Made by a program: the position numbers and the translations under genes. From contig NZ_ABCM01000011.1 of NCBI RefSeq assembly GCF_000170795.1, forward strand, positions 143,181 to 207,180: 64,000 nt of DNA, given 5' to 3'. Source of the DNA: Pedobacter sp. BAL39. GTDB lineage: Bacteria; Bacteroidota; Bacteroidia; Sphingobacteriales; Sphingobacteriaceae. Under the pieces are notes generated by a model. That model was not told the DNA's origin. It did no database searches and worked only from the letters and a program-made list of their open reading frames with translations. How positions within the stretch are numbered: the first letter of the stretch is position 1; each line of letters starts with the position of its first letter. Positions 50,800-59,010 of this stretch are shown in pieces.

Positions 50800-50997
50800 T
50801 TAATTAGAAAGTGATTTATAAAAAGTATCTAAAACAAATGTAGATCCCTTATCCATCGCAAATACAACCAATGCAATGATAAGTGAAGCTACAAGAACCA
50901 GCACTGCAGAATTTTGCAATTCTCCCCATGTAGGCCAAGTAACCTTCTGGGTCATTTCCTCATACGATTCTTTAATAAATTGAACTACTTTAGCCAT
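50800..50997 (-). CDS. secE: Preprotein translocase subunit SecE
   Basis: 65 residues from the ATG at 50997; the open frame reaches back into the tRNA-Trp gene, so the inner Met is chosen. Amphipathic helix VVQFIKESYEEMTQKVTWPT followed by one membrane segment (about 30-50), the minimal single-span SecE form. It lies directly after tRNA-Trp. Confidence 0.94.
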   Translation of the reverse strand: MAKVVQFIKESYEEMTQKVTWPTWGELQNSAVLVLVASLIIALVVFAMDKGSTFVLDTFYKSLSN

Positions 50998-51010
50998 GAT
51001 TATTGTTTTG

Positions 51011-51081
51011 CACGGGAACAAGGATTCGAACCCTGATCAAAGGTTTTGGAGACCTCTATTCTACCATTGAACTATTCCCGT
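51011..51081 (-). tRNA. tRNA-Trp (CCA)
   Basis: 71 nt cloverleaf on the minus strand: acceptor ACGGGAA/TTCCCGT, anticodon loop CTCCAAA with CCA, T-arm CAGGG-TTCGAAT-CCTTG, discriminator G. CCA tail not encoded. Lies between tuf and secE, as in many bacteria. Confidence 0.95.
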
Positions 51082-51113
51082 GTATGCTTATTCCAAAACT
51101 TGAAGCTTTTTGG

Positions 51114-51152
51114 AACAAAGTACTCAGGCGGTAAAAGCCCAAGTACTTTGTT
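51114..51152 (-). promoter_or_regulatory. Hairpin between tuf and tRNA-Trp
   Basis: Perfect 11-bp stem aacaaagtact/agtactttgtt around a 17-nt loop. No T-run, so a processing hairpin separating tuf mRNA from tRNA-Trp is more likely than full termination. Confidence 0.5.
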
Positions 51153-51185
51153 TTATTTTGATCTTAATTTCCTGAGAAATAAAGA

Positions 51186-52373
51186 CTATTTAACGATTTC
51201 AGTTACCTGACCAGCACCTACCGTTCTACCACCTTCACGGATAGCGAAACGAAGACCTTTTTCCATTGCGATTGCGTTGATCAATTTTACATTGATGGTA
51301 ACGTTATCACCTGGCATTACCATTTCAGTTCCTTCAGCCAATGAGATCTCACCAGTAACGTCTGTGGTACGGAAATAGAATTGTGGACGGTATTTGTTAA
51401 AGAATGGAGTGTGACGTCCACCTTCTGCTTTTGACAATACATAGATCTCAGCTTTGAAATCAGTGTGAGGTGTTACAGAACCTGGTTTGCAGATAACCAT
51501 ACCACGACGGATATCAGTTTTCTCAATACCACGTAACAATAGACCTACGTTATCACCAGCTTCACCATAATCAAGGATCTTACGGAACATCTCAACACCT
51601 GTTACAGTTGATTTAAGATTTTCTGCACCCATACCGAGGATCTCAACAGGATCACCAGAGTTGATTACACCACGCTCGATACGTCCAGTTGCAACAGTAC
51701 CACGACCAGTGATCGAGAATACGTCCTCAACAGGCATCAGGAATGGAAGATCAGTTAAACGTGGAGGAATTGGAATATAGCTATCAACAGCATCCATCAA
51801 TTCCATGATTTTTTCTACCCATTTAGCATCACCGTTCAGACCACCTAAAGCAGATCCTTGGATAACTGGGATATCATCACCAGGGAAATCGTAGAAAGAT
51901 AATAATTCACGGATTTCCATCTCTACTAATTCTAACAACTCAGGGTCATCAACCATATCCACTTTATTCATGAATACAACCAATGAAGGTACACCTACCT
52001 GACGAGCCAATAGAATGTGCTCACGAGTTTGTGGCATCGGACCATCTGTAGCAGCTACAACGATGATAGCTCCATCCATTTGTGCAGCACCAGTAACCAT
52101 GTTTTTCACGTAATCCGCGTGACCTGGACAGTCAACGTGTGCATAGTGACGGTTAGCTGTTGAATACTCAACGTGTGCAGTATTGATAGTGATACCTCTT
52201 TCTTTTTCCTCTGGAGCAGAGTCAATTGAATCAAATGAACGCGCCTCAGATAAACCAGCATCAGATAACACTTTAGTGATAGCTGCTGTTAAGGTTGTTT
52301 TACCGTGGTCAACGTGACCGATTGTGCCGATGTTTAAGTGCGGCTTACTGCGGTCAAACTTTTCTTTTGCCAT
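51186..52373 (-). CDS. tuf: Translation elongation factor Tu
   Basis: 395 residues. GTPase motifs [21 protein letters not shown] and NKVDMVDD; C-terminus [12 protein letters not shown]. Delivers aminoacyl-tRNA to the ribosome. Downstream of tRNA-Thr(GGT) and upstream of tRNA-Trp, the arrangement of E. coli tufB. Confidence 0.98.
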   Translation of the reverse strand: MAKEKFDRSKPHLNIGTIGHVDHGKTTLTAAITKVLSDAGLSEARSFDSIDSAPEEKERGITINTAHVEYSTANRHYAHVDCPGHADYVKNMVTGAAQMDGAIIVVAATDGPMPQTREHILLARQVGVPSLVVFMNKVDMVDDPELLELVEMEIRELLSFYDFPGDDIPVIQGSALGGLNGDAKWVEKIMELMDAVDSYIPIPPRLTDLPFLMPVEDVFSITGRGTVATGRIERGVINSGDPVEILGMGAENLKSTVTGVEMFRKILDYGEAGDNVGLLLRGIEKTDIRRGMVICKPGSVTPHTDFKAEIYVLSKAEGGRHTPFFNKYRPQFYFRTTDVTGEISLAEGTEMVMPGDNVTINVKLINAIAMEKGLRFAIREGGRTVGAGQVTEIVK

Positions 52374-52490
52374 GTTTTTATACTTATTAGTAGGTTAACT
52401 TTTTATTTATTTATTGTTTTGATACAATTTCAACACAAAAAACCTTGTTCAACTGCTGCTTAACAGATTCAACAAAGCTTGTTTTATTTG

Positions 52491-52562
<72 letters not shown>

Positions 52563-52644
52563 TTTTAATCTCAGCTTGCAACCAGTTTAATTGATCTTCC
52601 AATTAAACGCCTTTTCTGCTGACTGCCCAGCTTTTCCAATTTTG

Positions 52645-52717
52645 AGCGGAAGACGAGGTTCGAACTCGCGACCTATAGCTTGGAAGGCTATCGCTCTACC
52701 AACTGAGCTACTTCCGC
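52645..52717 (-). tRNA. tRNA-Gly (TCC)
   Basis: 73 nt on the minus strand: acceptor GCGGAAG/CTTCCGC, anticodon loop CTTCCAA with TCC, T-loop TTCGAAC. Confidence 0.95.
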
Positions 52718-52727
52718 TTTTTTATTG

Positions 52728-52810
52728 TGGGGAGAGAAGGATTCGAACCTTCGAAGTCTTGCGACAACAGAGTTACAGTCTGTCCCATTTGGCCACTCTG
52801 GTATCTCCCC
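52728..52810 (-). tRNA. tRNA-Tyr (GTA)
   Basis: 83 nt on the minus strand with a long variable arm (class II): acceptor GGGGAGA/TCTCCCC, anticodon loop CTGTAAC with GTA, discriminator A. Confidence 0.95.
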
Positions 52811-52850
52811 CTTTTAATTTGCCAACACCTTTCGACATCGAAATTAAAAG

Positions 52851-52923
<73 letters not shown>

Positions 52924-53021
52924 TTATATCCTCTCTTTCGAGGGAATGCATTTTATAATATTTAATCTTTCACAGAACTTTCCGTTTCTTTCCGGAGCAA
53001 CGCCCTCTCTGAAATGGAATG

Positions 53022-53053
53022 CAAATGTACACGAATTTCCATACGATGCAAAA
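53022..53053 (-). promoter_or_regulatory. Promoter of the tRNA-tuf-secE-nusG-rpl-rpo cluster
   Basis: TTTTG, 19-bp spacer, TACATTTG on the minus strand, an ideal match to the Bacteroidota consensus, directly after the hpf terminator. The TTTTG is itself the end of a second -7-like element (TAATTTTG, 53049-53056). Confidence 0.8.
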
Positions 53054-53060
53054 TTATTTT

Positions 53061-53093
53061 AAAAAAAAATTGACGGGATTTAGGCCCGTCAAT
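53061..53093 (-). terminator. Intrinsic terminator of xer-hpf
   Basis: Perfect 9-bp stem attgacggg/cccgtcaat (53069-53077 with 53085-53093), then nine T on the minus strand. Confidence 0.93.
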
Positions 53094-53123
53094 TCCAATT
53101 TTAAAAACTGCAAAAATAGTCTC

Positions 53124-53471
53124 CTAGTAATCAGACACTTCGTCTGCATTCAAAATCACTTTATGCTCGCTAATTTTTTCTCTTGTTTTTGTTTTATGTT
53201 TTGTAATCTGTTTTCTTAAGGACTCAATTGCCAAATCCGTCGCCTCTTCGAAACTTTTACATTGCTCTTTTGCAAACAATGTCATCCCCGGCACGATCAA
53301 CTTGATCTCACTGATTTTATTTGCCTCATCATCGACATTTTCTAATTTAAGGTAAACCTCGCCACTAATAATATGGTCAAAAAACAAATCTAACTTATCT
53401 GTCTTCTTCTGAATAAAGTCTAACAATTTCTGGTCTGCATTGAAATGGATCGATTGAACTGTAATTTTCAT
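53124..53471 (-). CDS. hpf: Ribosome hibernation-promoting factor, short form
   Basis: HPF/YfiA-family protein that inactivates ribosomes in stationary phase by filling the decoding and mRNA channels. 115 residues, one domain only: MKITVQSIHFNADQKLLDFI, ISGEVYLKLEN, then the basic end RKQITKHKTKTREKI. The C-terminal dimerisation domain of long HPF is absent. Follows the xer gene by 14 nt and shares its transcript. Confidence 0.93.
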   Translation of the reverse strand: MKITVQSIHFNADQKLLDFIQKKTDKLDLFFDHIISGEVYLKLENVDDEANKISEIKLIVPGMTLFAKEQCKSFEEATDLAIESLRKQITKHKTKTREKISEHKVILNADEVSDY

Positions 53472-53485
53472 TGTTTCCTCCTTTT

Positions 53486-54370
53486 TTATGCCTTTGGATG
53501 GGCTTGTTTATATATTGATTTTAATCTTTCGATTGAATTATGAGTATATACCTGCGTTGCCGCCAGACTGGCGTGCCCCAATAATTCTTTTATTGCATTT
53601 AAATCTGCTCCTCTGTTTAAAAGGCTCGTTGCGTAGGAATGCCGCAGCACATGCGGGCTCTTCTTGTCCTGGGTGGACACATACGTCAAATAACTTGTCA
53701 CAATCTTGTAGATGAAGCCCCGCGTTACGGCGGCTCCTTTATTGGTAACGAACAAATACTCGGTTTTGTTATTAAAATCCTGTAATGTTTTTGTATCGAT
53801 GTAAACCTTTAGCAAAGAAGTCAGGGTCTTTCCGATCGGAATGATGCGTTCCTTATTCCTCTTACCCAAAACCTTTACCGACGATGCGTAAAAATCAACG
53901 TCCTGCAGCTTAACATTCACCAGTTCCGACACCCGCATCCCGGTTCCAAACAACATCTCAATCACCAGCTTGTCCCTTACAGAAGAAAAGCTATCGTTGA
54001 ATATTTCCGTTGAATCCAGTAGCTGGTCCAACTTATGGTCTTCTACAAATACAGGAAGGCGGTTAGGAACTTTTGGCGCCCTGACAAGCGCCATCGGGCT
54101 TGAGGCAATTGCGCCCCCGGCAACCAGGTGTTTATAAAAACTACGCAAAGCAGAGAGCTTCCGCGCTACAGAACGCTCGGCAATCTGGCGCTCCATCAGC
54201 CACACCATATAATCCCTTACCTGGGCACGGCCGGCATCAGGAAGCGCAAGCTCATAGACATCTGAAAGATAGGCTTCAAACTGCAGGAGGTCAGTCTCGT
54301 AGGACTGAATGGTATGTGGAGAATATCGCTTCTCATGCTTGAGGTATGTCAGGAATTCCGCTATCGTCAT
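53486..54370 (-). CDS. Tyrosine recombinase XerC/XerD type
   Basis: 294 residues from the ATG at 54370; a longer frame to 54418 adds 16 unlikely residues. N-terminal SAM-like DNA-binding domain (YLKHEKRYSPHTIQSYETDL) and catalytic domain with Arg in GTGMRVSELV, Lys in LGKRNKERIIP, HVLRHSYAT (His-x-x-Arg), His in LGHASL and Tyr in VYTHNSIERL. Length and context fit chromosome-dimer resolution more than a phage integrase. XerC or XerD cannot be told apart by eye. Confidence 0.93.
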   Translation of the reverse strand: MTIAEFLTYLKHEKRYSPHTIQSYETDLLQFEAYLSDVYELALPDAGRAQVRDYMVWLMERQIAERSVARKLSALRSFYKHLVAGGAIASSPMALVRAPKVPNRLPVFVEDHKLDQLLDSTEIFNDSFSSVRDKLVIEMLFGTGMRVSELVNVKLQDVDFYASSVKVLGKRNKERIIPIGKTLTSLLKVYIDTKTLQDFNNKTEYLFVTNKGAAVTRGFIYKIVTSYLTYVSTQDKKSPHVLRHSYATSLLNRGADLNAIKELLGHASLAATQVYTHNSIERLKSIYKQAHPKA

Positions 54371-54441
54371 AAAGCATTTTGTATAACACGATGAAGTGAA
54401 TATACAAAACATAGACAAACAAATTGTTTTTATTTTAACAT

Positions 54442-54474
54442 AAAAAAAACGCCACCGAAATATTCGATGGCGTT
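54442..54474 (-). terminator. Intrinsic terminator of rpsU
   Basis: Twelve-bp stem (54448-54459 with 54463-54474), 3-nt loop, then eight T on the minus strand. Confidence 0.92.
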
Positions 54475-54498
54475 TAATATCATTTAAACTTTCAAGTA

Positions 54499-54693
54499 CT
54501 AGATCGTACCTTCAAGTTGCATGTTCTGCTTGTAAATAGCGTGTTTCACTAACGTACGGCGTGCTACAGATTTTTTCTCATAAGCTTGGCGGCTACGTAA
54601 TTCTCTTAACACTCCAGTTTTTTCAAATTTCTTTTTGAAACGTTTCAAGGCTTTATCTAGTGATTCGCCGTCTTTAATATTAATGATAATCAT
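54499..54693 (-). CDS. rpsU: 30S ribosomal protein S21
   Basis: 64 residues, standard S21 (DGESLDKALKRFKKKFEKTG, then a basic C-terminal half). Helps 30S initiation near the anti-Shine-Dalgarno. A purine-rich GAGAGGGGG lies 11 nt upstream of the start, stronger than usual for Bacteroidota, in which S21 is linked to unusual anti-SD handling. Confidence 0.96.
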   Translation of the reverse strand: MIIINIKDGESLDKALKRFKKKFEKTGVLRELRSRQAYEKKSVARRTLVKHAIYKQNMQLEGTI

Positions 54694-54729
54694 AACGTAA
54701 TATACCCCCTCTCGTTGTTTTTAGGACTG

Positions 54730-54758
54730 CAAAGATAATGCTTTGATTTGATAATCAA
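54730..54758 (-). promoter_or_regulatory. Promoter of rpsU
   Basis: TTG, 18-bp spacer, TATCTTTG on the minus strand, 37 nt before the start codon. Confidence 0.72.
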
Positions 54759-54788
54759 AATAATAAGTTCAATTTTATAAATTAAAGC

Positions 54789-54821
54789 AAAAAAATCCGG
54801 CGATCGTTAAAAGATCGCCGG
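54789..54821 (-). terminator. Intrinsic terminator of the acyl-CoA dehydrogenase gene
   Basis: Nine-bp G+C-rich stem ccggcgatc/gatcgccgg (54797-54805 with 54813-54821), then seven T on the minus strand. Confidence 0.9.
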
Positions 54822-54893
54822 CACATTGCCATTATATTTGGTTAGAATATACGAATTTTTTGGTTAGAAAAAGTCTGGGGGCGTAATATAGAA

Positions 54894-56075
54894 CTAATTT
54901 TTTAAAACTTCCCTCGCAATCACAATTTTTTGTATTTCCGAAGTTCCCTCACCAATGGTACATAACTTACTGTCTCTGTAGTATTTCTCCACCGGAAAGT
55001 CCTTGGTATAGCCATAACCACCGAAAATCTGCACGGCCTCCGTAGCGCAACGCACAGCAACCTCTGATGCGAAATATTTTGCCATCGCAGATTCTTTCGT
55101 TACCGGAATGCCCCGGTTCTTAAAATCAGCCGCCTGCCTGATCAGCAGCTCTGCAGCTTCAATCTCCGTAGCCATATCGGCTAGCTTGAAACTGATCCCC
55201 TGAAAACTGGCAATAGGCTGCCCAAATTGATGACGCTCCTTAGCGTAAGCTACAGCAGCCTCATAAGCTCCTTTCGCAATCCCCAGCGACAATGCTGCAA
55301 TTGAGATCCTGCCCCCGTCCAGTACCTTCATTGCCTGCTTGAAGCCCTCTCCTGCATTACCCAAAAGATTTTCTTTTGGCACCCTGCAGTTATCAAAAAT
55401 CATTTCTGTGGTTTCTGAAGCACGCATGCCCAATTTATTTTCCTTCTTACCTGCAGAGAACCCCGGCGTACCGCGCTCCACAACAATGGCAGAGATTCCT
55501 TTTGAATCCCCCTGCTCACCAGTACGCACCATTACTACTGCGAGATCTCCCGTTTTACCATGGGTAATCCAGTTCTTCGCACCATTGATCACATACTCGT
55601 CACCATCCTGCACAGCAGTGGTGGTCATCCGCAATGAATCGGACCCTGTATTTGCCTCCGTCAGTCCCCAGGCACCAATCCATTCTGCAGTAGCCAGCTT
55701 AGGCAGCCACCTCAATTTCTGCGATTCATTGGCAAAAGCAAGGATGTGTCCTGTACACAGAGAATTGTGCGCAGCAACAGACAAACCGATGGCACCACAT
55801 ACTTTGGCGACCTCCACAATCACATCTACATATTCCTGATAACCAAAACCGGAACCGCCATAACTTTCAGGTACCAGCACCCCCATCAGGCCCAACGCAC
55901 CAAGTTCCTTAAACAGCGACACAGGAAAGTGTTGTGCTTCATCCCATTCCATTACATTCGGACGAATATTTCTTTCTGCAAAATCCCTCACCATACCCCG
56001 GATCATCTCCTGATTTTCTGAGATACTGAAATTGTATCCTACAGAATTATCCATTGTTTCTATCATGTTTTTCAT
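54894..56075 (-). CDS. Acyl-CoA dehydrogenase
   Basis: FAD flavoenzyme of fatty-acid or branched-chain amino-acid oxidation. 393 residues with the three ACAD domains: helical N-terminus, beta-domain (WGLTEANTGSDSLRM and WITHGKTGD), C-terminal helices ending YRDSKLCTIGEGTSEIQK, where Glu376 is the likely catalytic base. Several near-N-terminal Mets make the start uncertain (56075 or 56054). Stands alone. Confidence 0.95.
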   Translation of the reverse strand: MKNMIETMDNSVGYNFSISENQEMIRGMVRDFAERNIRPNVMEWDEAQHFPVSLFKELGALGLMGVLVPESYGGSGFGYQEYVDVIVEVAKVCGAIGLSVAAHNSLCTGHILAFANESQKLRWLPKLATAEWIGAWGLTEANTGSDSLRMTTTAVQDGDEYVINGAKNWITHGKTGDLAVVMVRTGEQGDSKGISAIVVERGTPGFSAGKKENKLGMRASETTEMIFDNCRVPKENLLGNAGEGFKQAMKVLDGGRISIAALSLGIAKGAYEAAVAYAKERHQFGQPIASFQGISFKLADMATEIEAAELLIRQAADFKNRGIPVTKESAMAKYFASEVAVRCATEAVQIFGGYGYTKDFPVEKYYRDSKLCTIGEGTSEIQKIVIAREVLKN

Positions 56076-56225
56076 ATGAATTTAGACAATGATAAAGATT
56101 TTGAAGGAGATGAACACCTTCTAAAATTCCATAAATACTAGAACGAAACGGTATTTAGTTCATTAACACAACTTCAACATTTACAGCAAACTAAATATTC
56201 CGAAAATGTTTTTTAATATTTTTTC

Positions 56226-56233
56226 TACTTTCG
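56226..56233 (+). promoter_or_regulatory. Near-consensus -7 element of the membrane ATPase gene
   Basis: TACTTTCG, one mismatch to TAnnTTTG, 21 nt before the start codon. Confidence 0.35.
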
Positions 56234-56254
56234 TCTAAATTTTAAATAGCCCTC

Positions 56255-57301
56255 ATGACATTCATCAGCAGGAAAGACATACTTGCACAACTTAAAAGAG
56301 ACCTTATCGGCAAAGATGCCTACCGCGGCGTCACACTTACCTACGCCTGGATGGCCAATCAATTTGGACATTTCTCCCTTGGATTTATCCCTACATTTAT
56401 CCTATACACCATACTCAGTTCCAAAACGCAGATGCGACAGCCCGAAATATGGTCGGCAGTATTCATCTGGGGAGGATGGTTGCTTTTTGAGCTTTACAAC
56501 TTCCTGGGCCCGCTGCTGTTAAACACCTCATCGAAACAGGTCACCGCCGTCGCTAAAGGATACACCTTCAAACCGGCCTGGGCAAACGTGACTTTCGATA
56601 CCCTGACAGACCTCTGTTATTTCGGCATAGGCGCAGCAGCAGCAAGTCTGCTTTGTCAATGGTCTACAGCCATTGCCATTGGACTCACCGCCCTGGTCTT
56701 ACTGGTCATCTACCCTACCTATTACTGGTATGTCACTAAGATGTGTCTTCAGCAGGCCAGCTATCCTTTCCAGCTTCGACTGAGCCAATGGAATTTTGGC
56801 ATTACCGAAAAACACCGACAAACCATCCTGAACTTCATGACCCCAGAAAATAAAGGACAGCACCTCCTGCTCTTTGGGTCAAAGGGAAGTGGAAAAACAT
56901 CCTTGTCTGTAGGCATCGCAACAGAAGCCTCCATCAACAAAAACTGCTGTAGTTATGTTACAGCTACAAAATTGCTGGCGATGTTCTTTGAGGAGAAGGA
57001 CCTGTCCAGTCCTGGGAGCGGCATCTGGTCCTGGCATGATTCCTCATTGCTGGTTATTGACGACATCAATCCCGGAGGACTGATCAAGGAAGACATCCTT
57101 ACAGCTTCTCTTTTCTACGAACTACTCAACAATACACATTATGGTCCTTATAACGTCCAGCAAATCCGGGATAAAAATGTAATCTGGGTGATGGGAAATG
57201 AAGAGTCTACGAAAAAGGAAGAGCAAAAGTGGCAGACACTCCTGGGACTGATTGGTGTACACCCAGCCGACATCATCGCCGTCAACCTGGGAAATGGCTG
57301 A
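56255..57301 (+). CDS. Membrane-anchored AAA-type ATPase of unknown function
   Basis: 348 residues, no named family recognised. The first 165 residues hold about four membrane segments (roughly 38-54, 65-89, 118-134, 136-155). A soluble ATPase follows: Walker A GSKGSGKTS (208-216), Walker B LLVIDDIN (265-272), and a sensor-1-like strand ending in Asn315 (VIWVMGN). The core recalls DnaA/DnaC/IstB-type P-loop ATPases. It ends only about 7 nt from the convergent PAS-LuxR gene. DNA-, protein- or membrane-remodelling roles are all possible. Confidence 0.78.
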   Translation: MTFISRKDILAQLKRDLIGKDAYRGVTLTYAWMANQFGHFSLGFIPTFILYTILSSKTQMRQPEIWSAVFIWGGWLLFELYNFLGPLLLNTSSKQVTAVAKGYTFKPAWANVTFDTLTDLCYFGIGAAAASLLCQWSTAIAIGLTALVLLVIYPTYYWYVTKMCLQQASYPFQLRLSQWNFGITEKHRQTILNFMTPENKGQHLLLFGSKGSGKTSLSVGIATEASINKNCCSYVTATKLLAMFFEEKDLSSPGSGIWSWHDSSLLVIDDINPGGLIKEDILTASLFYELLNNTHYGPYNVQQIRDKNVIWVMGNEESTKKEEQKWQTLLGLIGVHPADIIAVNLGNG

Positions 57302-57307
57302 TGGCGG

Positions 57308-58045
57308 TTAGGGCAGAATGGCGTTATCGTATGCAAAACTCACCAGGTGCGTCAGGCTTTTTACATTGAAACGTTTGTATAATGGGATAATCCTTTTCTC
57401 AATTGCGGAATGGGAAACCTTCAGGTCGTGTGCAATCTCCTTAAATGAATAGCCTTTGGCTACAAGCTCCAGTGCTTCTTTTTCTTTTCTGGAGATGGCA
57501 AGGTAATTGAAAAGCGCTTTGTTCAGTTCTTCTTCAAACTTTTCCTTCTCCGGACCGTAGGCAGCATAGCGCATCACTTTTCCAAAAATCAGACTGCGAT
57601 TTACCTGGAAGCGTCCGATGATTGATTCCACATGACCATCAACTGCACTGTGTACGCCTACACGCGCTGTGATCGGAACATGGCTCCCATCCTTATGGAT
57701 CTTTTTGAGATCTATCGTGAAACTATACTTTTCAAGATCCTCGGTTTTCTGATGGATGAATCTTAAGGCTTTATCATTCAGGTCGTGTGAGAAAGGGGCA
57801 AATTCGGGAACAGACATATTGACAATGGCAAGCATGTTGATTTCATCATCCTGATAACCCACTACTTCTTCCCATCCCATGGCAAAAACCATGCGATTTT
57901 CTTTAAAGGAATAGATATATATGGCTTCCTCCGGAAACTTAGGTATCGTCTGCTTGTAATAGATGAACTGCTCACTTTCCAGATCTGCAGGAATATCTGT
58001 TATGAATGTCTTTGAATACTCTCCAAATTTCTCGCCCGACTGCAT
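57308..58045 (-). CDS. PAS-LuxR transcriptional regulator
   Basis: 245 residues. A PAS-like sensor about 35-150 (MVFAMGWEEVVGYQDDEIN, IHKDGSHVPITARVGVH) and a C-terminal LuxR-type helix-turn-helix about 182-240 (ISRKEKEALELVAKGYSFKEIA, SHSAIEKRI). No receiver domain, so the PAS ligand or redox state should control it. Divergent from the 39-residue membrane miniprotein gene and convergent with the membrane ATPase. Confidence 0.85.
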   Translation of the reverse strand: MQSGEKFGEYSKTFITDIPADLESEQFIYYKQTIPKFPEEAIYIYSFKENRMVFAMGWEEVVGYQDDEINMLAIVNMSVPEFAPFSHDLNDKALRFIHQKTEDLEKYSFTIDLKKIHKDGSHVPITARVGVHSAVDGHVESIIGRFQVNRSLIFGKVMRYAAYGPEKEKFEEELNKALFNYLAISRKEKEALELVAKGYSFKEIAHDLKVSHSAIEKRIIPLYKRFNVKSLTHLVSFAYDNAILP

Positions 58046-58094
58046 TTCGTTTCTATTTCTCTGATTAAATTTTCAAAACTGCGCATTTACACAG

Positions 58095-58125
58095 TTGTGG
58101 CAACCATCAATTGACAGTAATTTTG
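58095..58125 (+). promoter_or_regulatory. Promoter of the 39-residue membrane miniprotein
   Basis: TTG (58095-58097), 20-bp spacer, TAATTTTG (58118-58125), giving a leader of about 70 nt. Confidence 0.65.
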
Positions 58126-58202
58126 AGGCAAATTAAATAAAATAGTTTTCATTACCACACAATACCGCTATCAAATCAAACAACTCTTTAAATACCACCA
58201 CG

Positions 58203-58322
58203 ATGCACCTTAAAAAATTAAACAAATCTTATACAACGAGATATTCAATTTTTGTATTGAGCATTATCGCCGTTGCGCTCTTCATATTATGTTTTTATCA
58301 GGCCTATAGAACAGGGTTCTGA
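58203..58322 (+). CDS. 39-residue single-pass membrane miniprotein
   Basis: ATG at 58203, TGA at 58322. Basic N-terminus (MHLKKLNKSYTTRYS), one hydrophobic segment of about 17 residues (FVLSIIAVALFILCFYQ) and a short tail, so predicted N-in single-span. It has a consensus promoter upstream and a hairpin terminator downstream, and lies in an otherwise empty gap between the PAS-LuxR gene and apt. No family recognised. The independent signals make it more likely to be real than its length alone would. Confidence 0.6.
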   Translation: MHLKKLNKSYTTRYSIFVLSIIAVALFILCFYQAYRTGF

Positions 58323-58352
58323 ATAAAGGTCCCCCCCTACATCTATAAAATA

Positions 58353-58380
58353 GCAGTCCTGATTTTTTAGGACTGCATTT
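58353..58380. terminator. Bidirectional terminator between miniprotein and apt
   Basis: Eight-bp stem gcagtcct/aggactgc (58353-58360 with 58369-58376) with T-rich sequence on both sides. Confidence 0.72.
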
Positions 58381-58386
58381 TATTTT

Positions 58387-58917
58387 TTACTCGTAGGCAG
58401 CCATTGAAAATACCTGATCGGTATATGGCGACAAACGCTCAGCTCCTTTTAGAAAATCAAGGCTGATGACAAATGAATATCCGGCCACCTCAGCGCCGAG
58501 TTTTTCGATCAGCTTTGAAGCCGCCACCACCGTCCCCCCTGTCGCCAGCAGGTCATCATGGATCAATACGCGCTGACCACTTAACAATGCATCTTCATGG
58601 ACTTCTATAGTAGCCTCTCCATATTCCAGAGCGTAGGACTCCTGAATGGTCTTATAAGGCAGCTTACCCGCTTTGCGGATGGGCACGAAAGGCACCTTTA
58701 ACAGTTGCGCCAATGCAGGACCGAAAAGGAAGCCCCTGCTTTCTATCCCCGCCACAACATCAATTTTCAGCCCGTTAAGCTGTTCCGCCAGTGCTGCGGC
58801 AATCTCAGTGCATAGACCATGATCTTTCAATATGGGGGTAATGTCTTTAAAGGTGATGCCCGGTTTTGGAAAGTCCTGAACGTCGCGCACCGTCGCTTTT
58901 ATCTTTGTTTCAATCAT
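58387..58917 (-). CDS. apt: Adenine phosphoribosyltransferase
   Basis: Salvages adenine to AMP with PRPP. 176 residues from the ATG at 58917; the longer frame to 59010 is rejected because the family begins at KIKATVRDVQDFPKPGI. PRPP-binding motif VLIHDDLLATGGTV and GIESRGFLFGPALA are intact. Follows the helix-hairpin-helix gene by about 90 nt in the same direction. Confidence 0.95.
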   Translation of the reverse strand: MIETKIKATVRDVQDFPKPGITFKDITPILKDHGLCTEIAAALAEQLNGLKIDVVAGIESRGFLFGPALAQLLKVPFVPIRKAGKLPYKTIQESYALEYGEATIEVHEDALLSGQRVLIHDDLLATGGTVVAASKLIEKLGAEVAGYSFVISLDFLKGAERLSPYTDQVFSMAAYE

Positions 58918-59010
58918 TATGATATGGAAATGAGGTTTGAACCGCTGCAAAAATAACAATCTTATCTGGTTGGCAACATCGCCATTGTCTACTGATTTTA
59001 ATCCATACAA

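Noticed and set aside
53486..54370. Integrase of a mobile element
   Set aside because: Standard Xer length and motifs, fixed between rpsU and hpf, and no element borders nearby.
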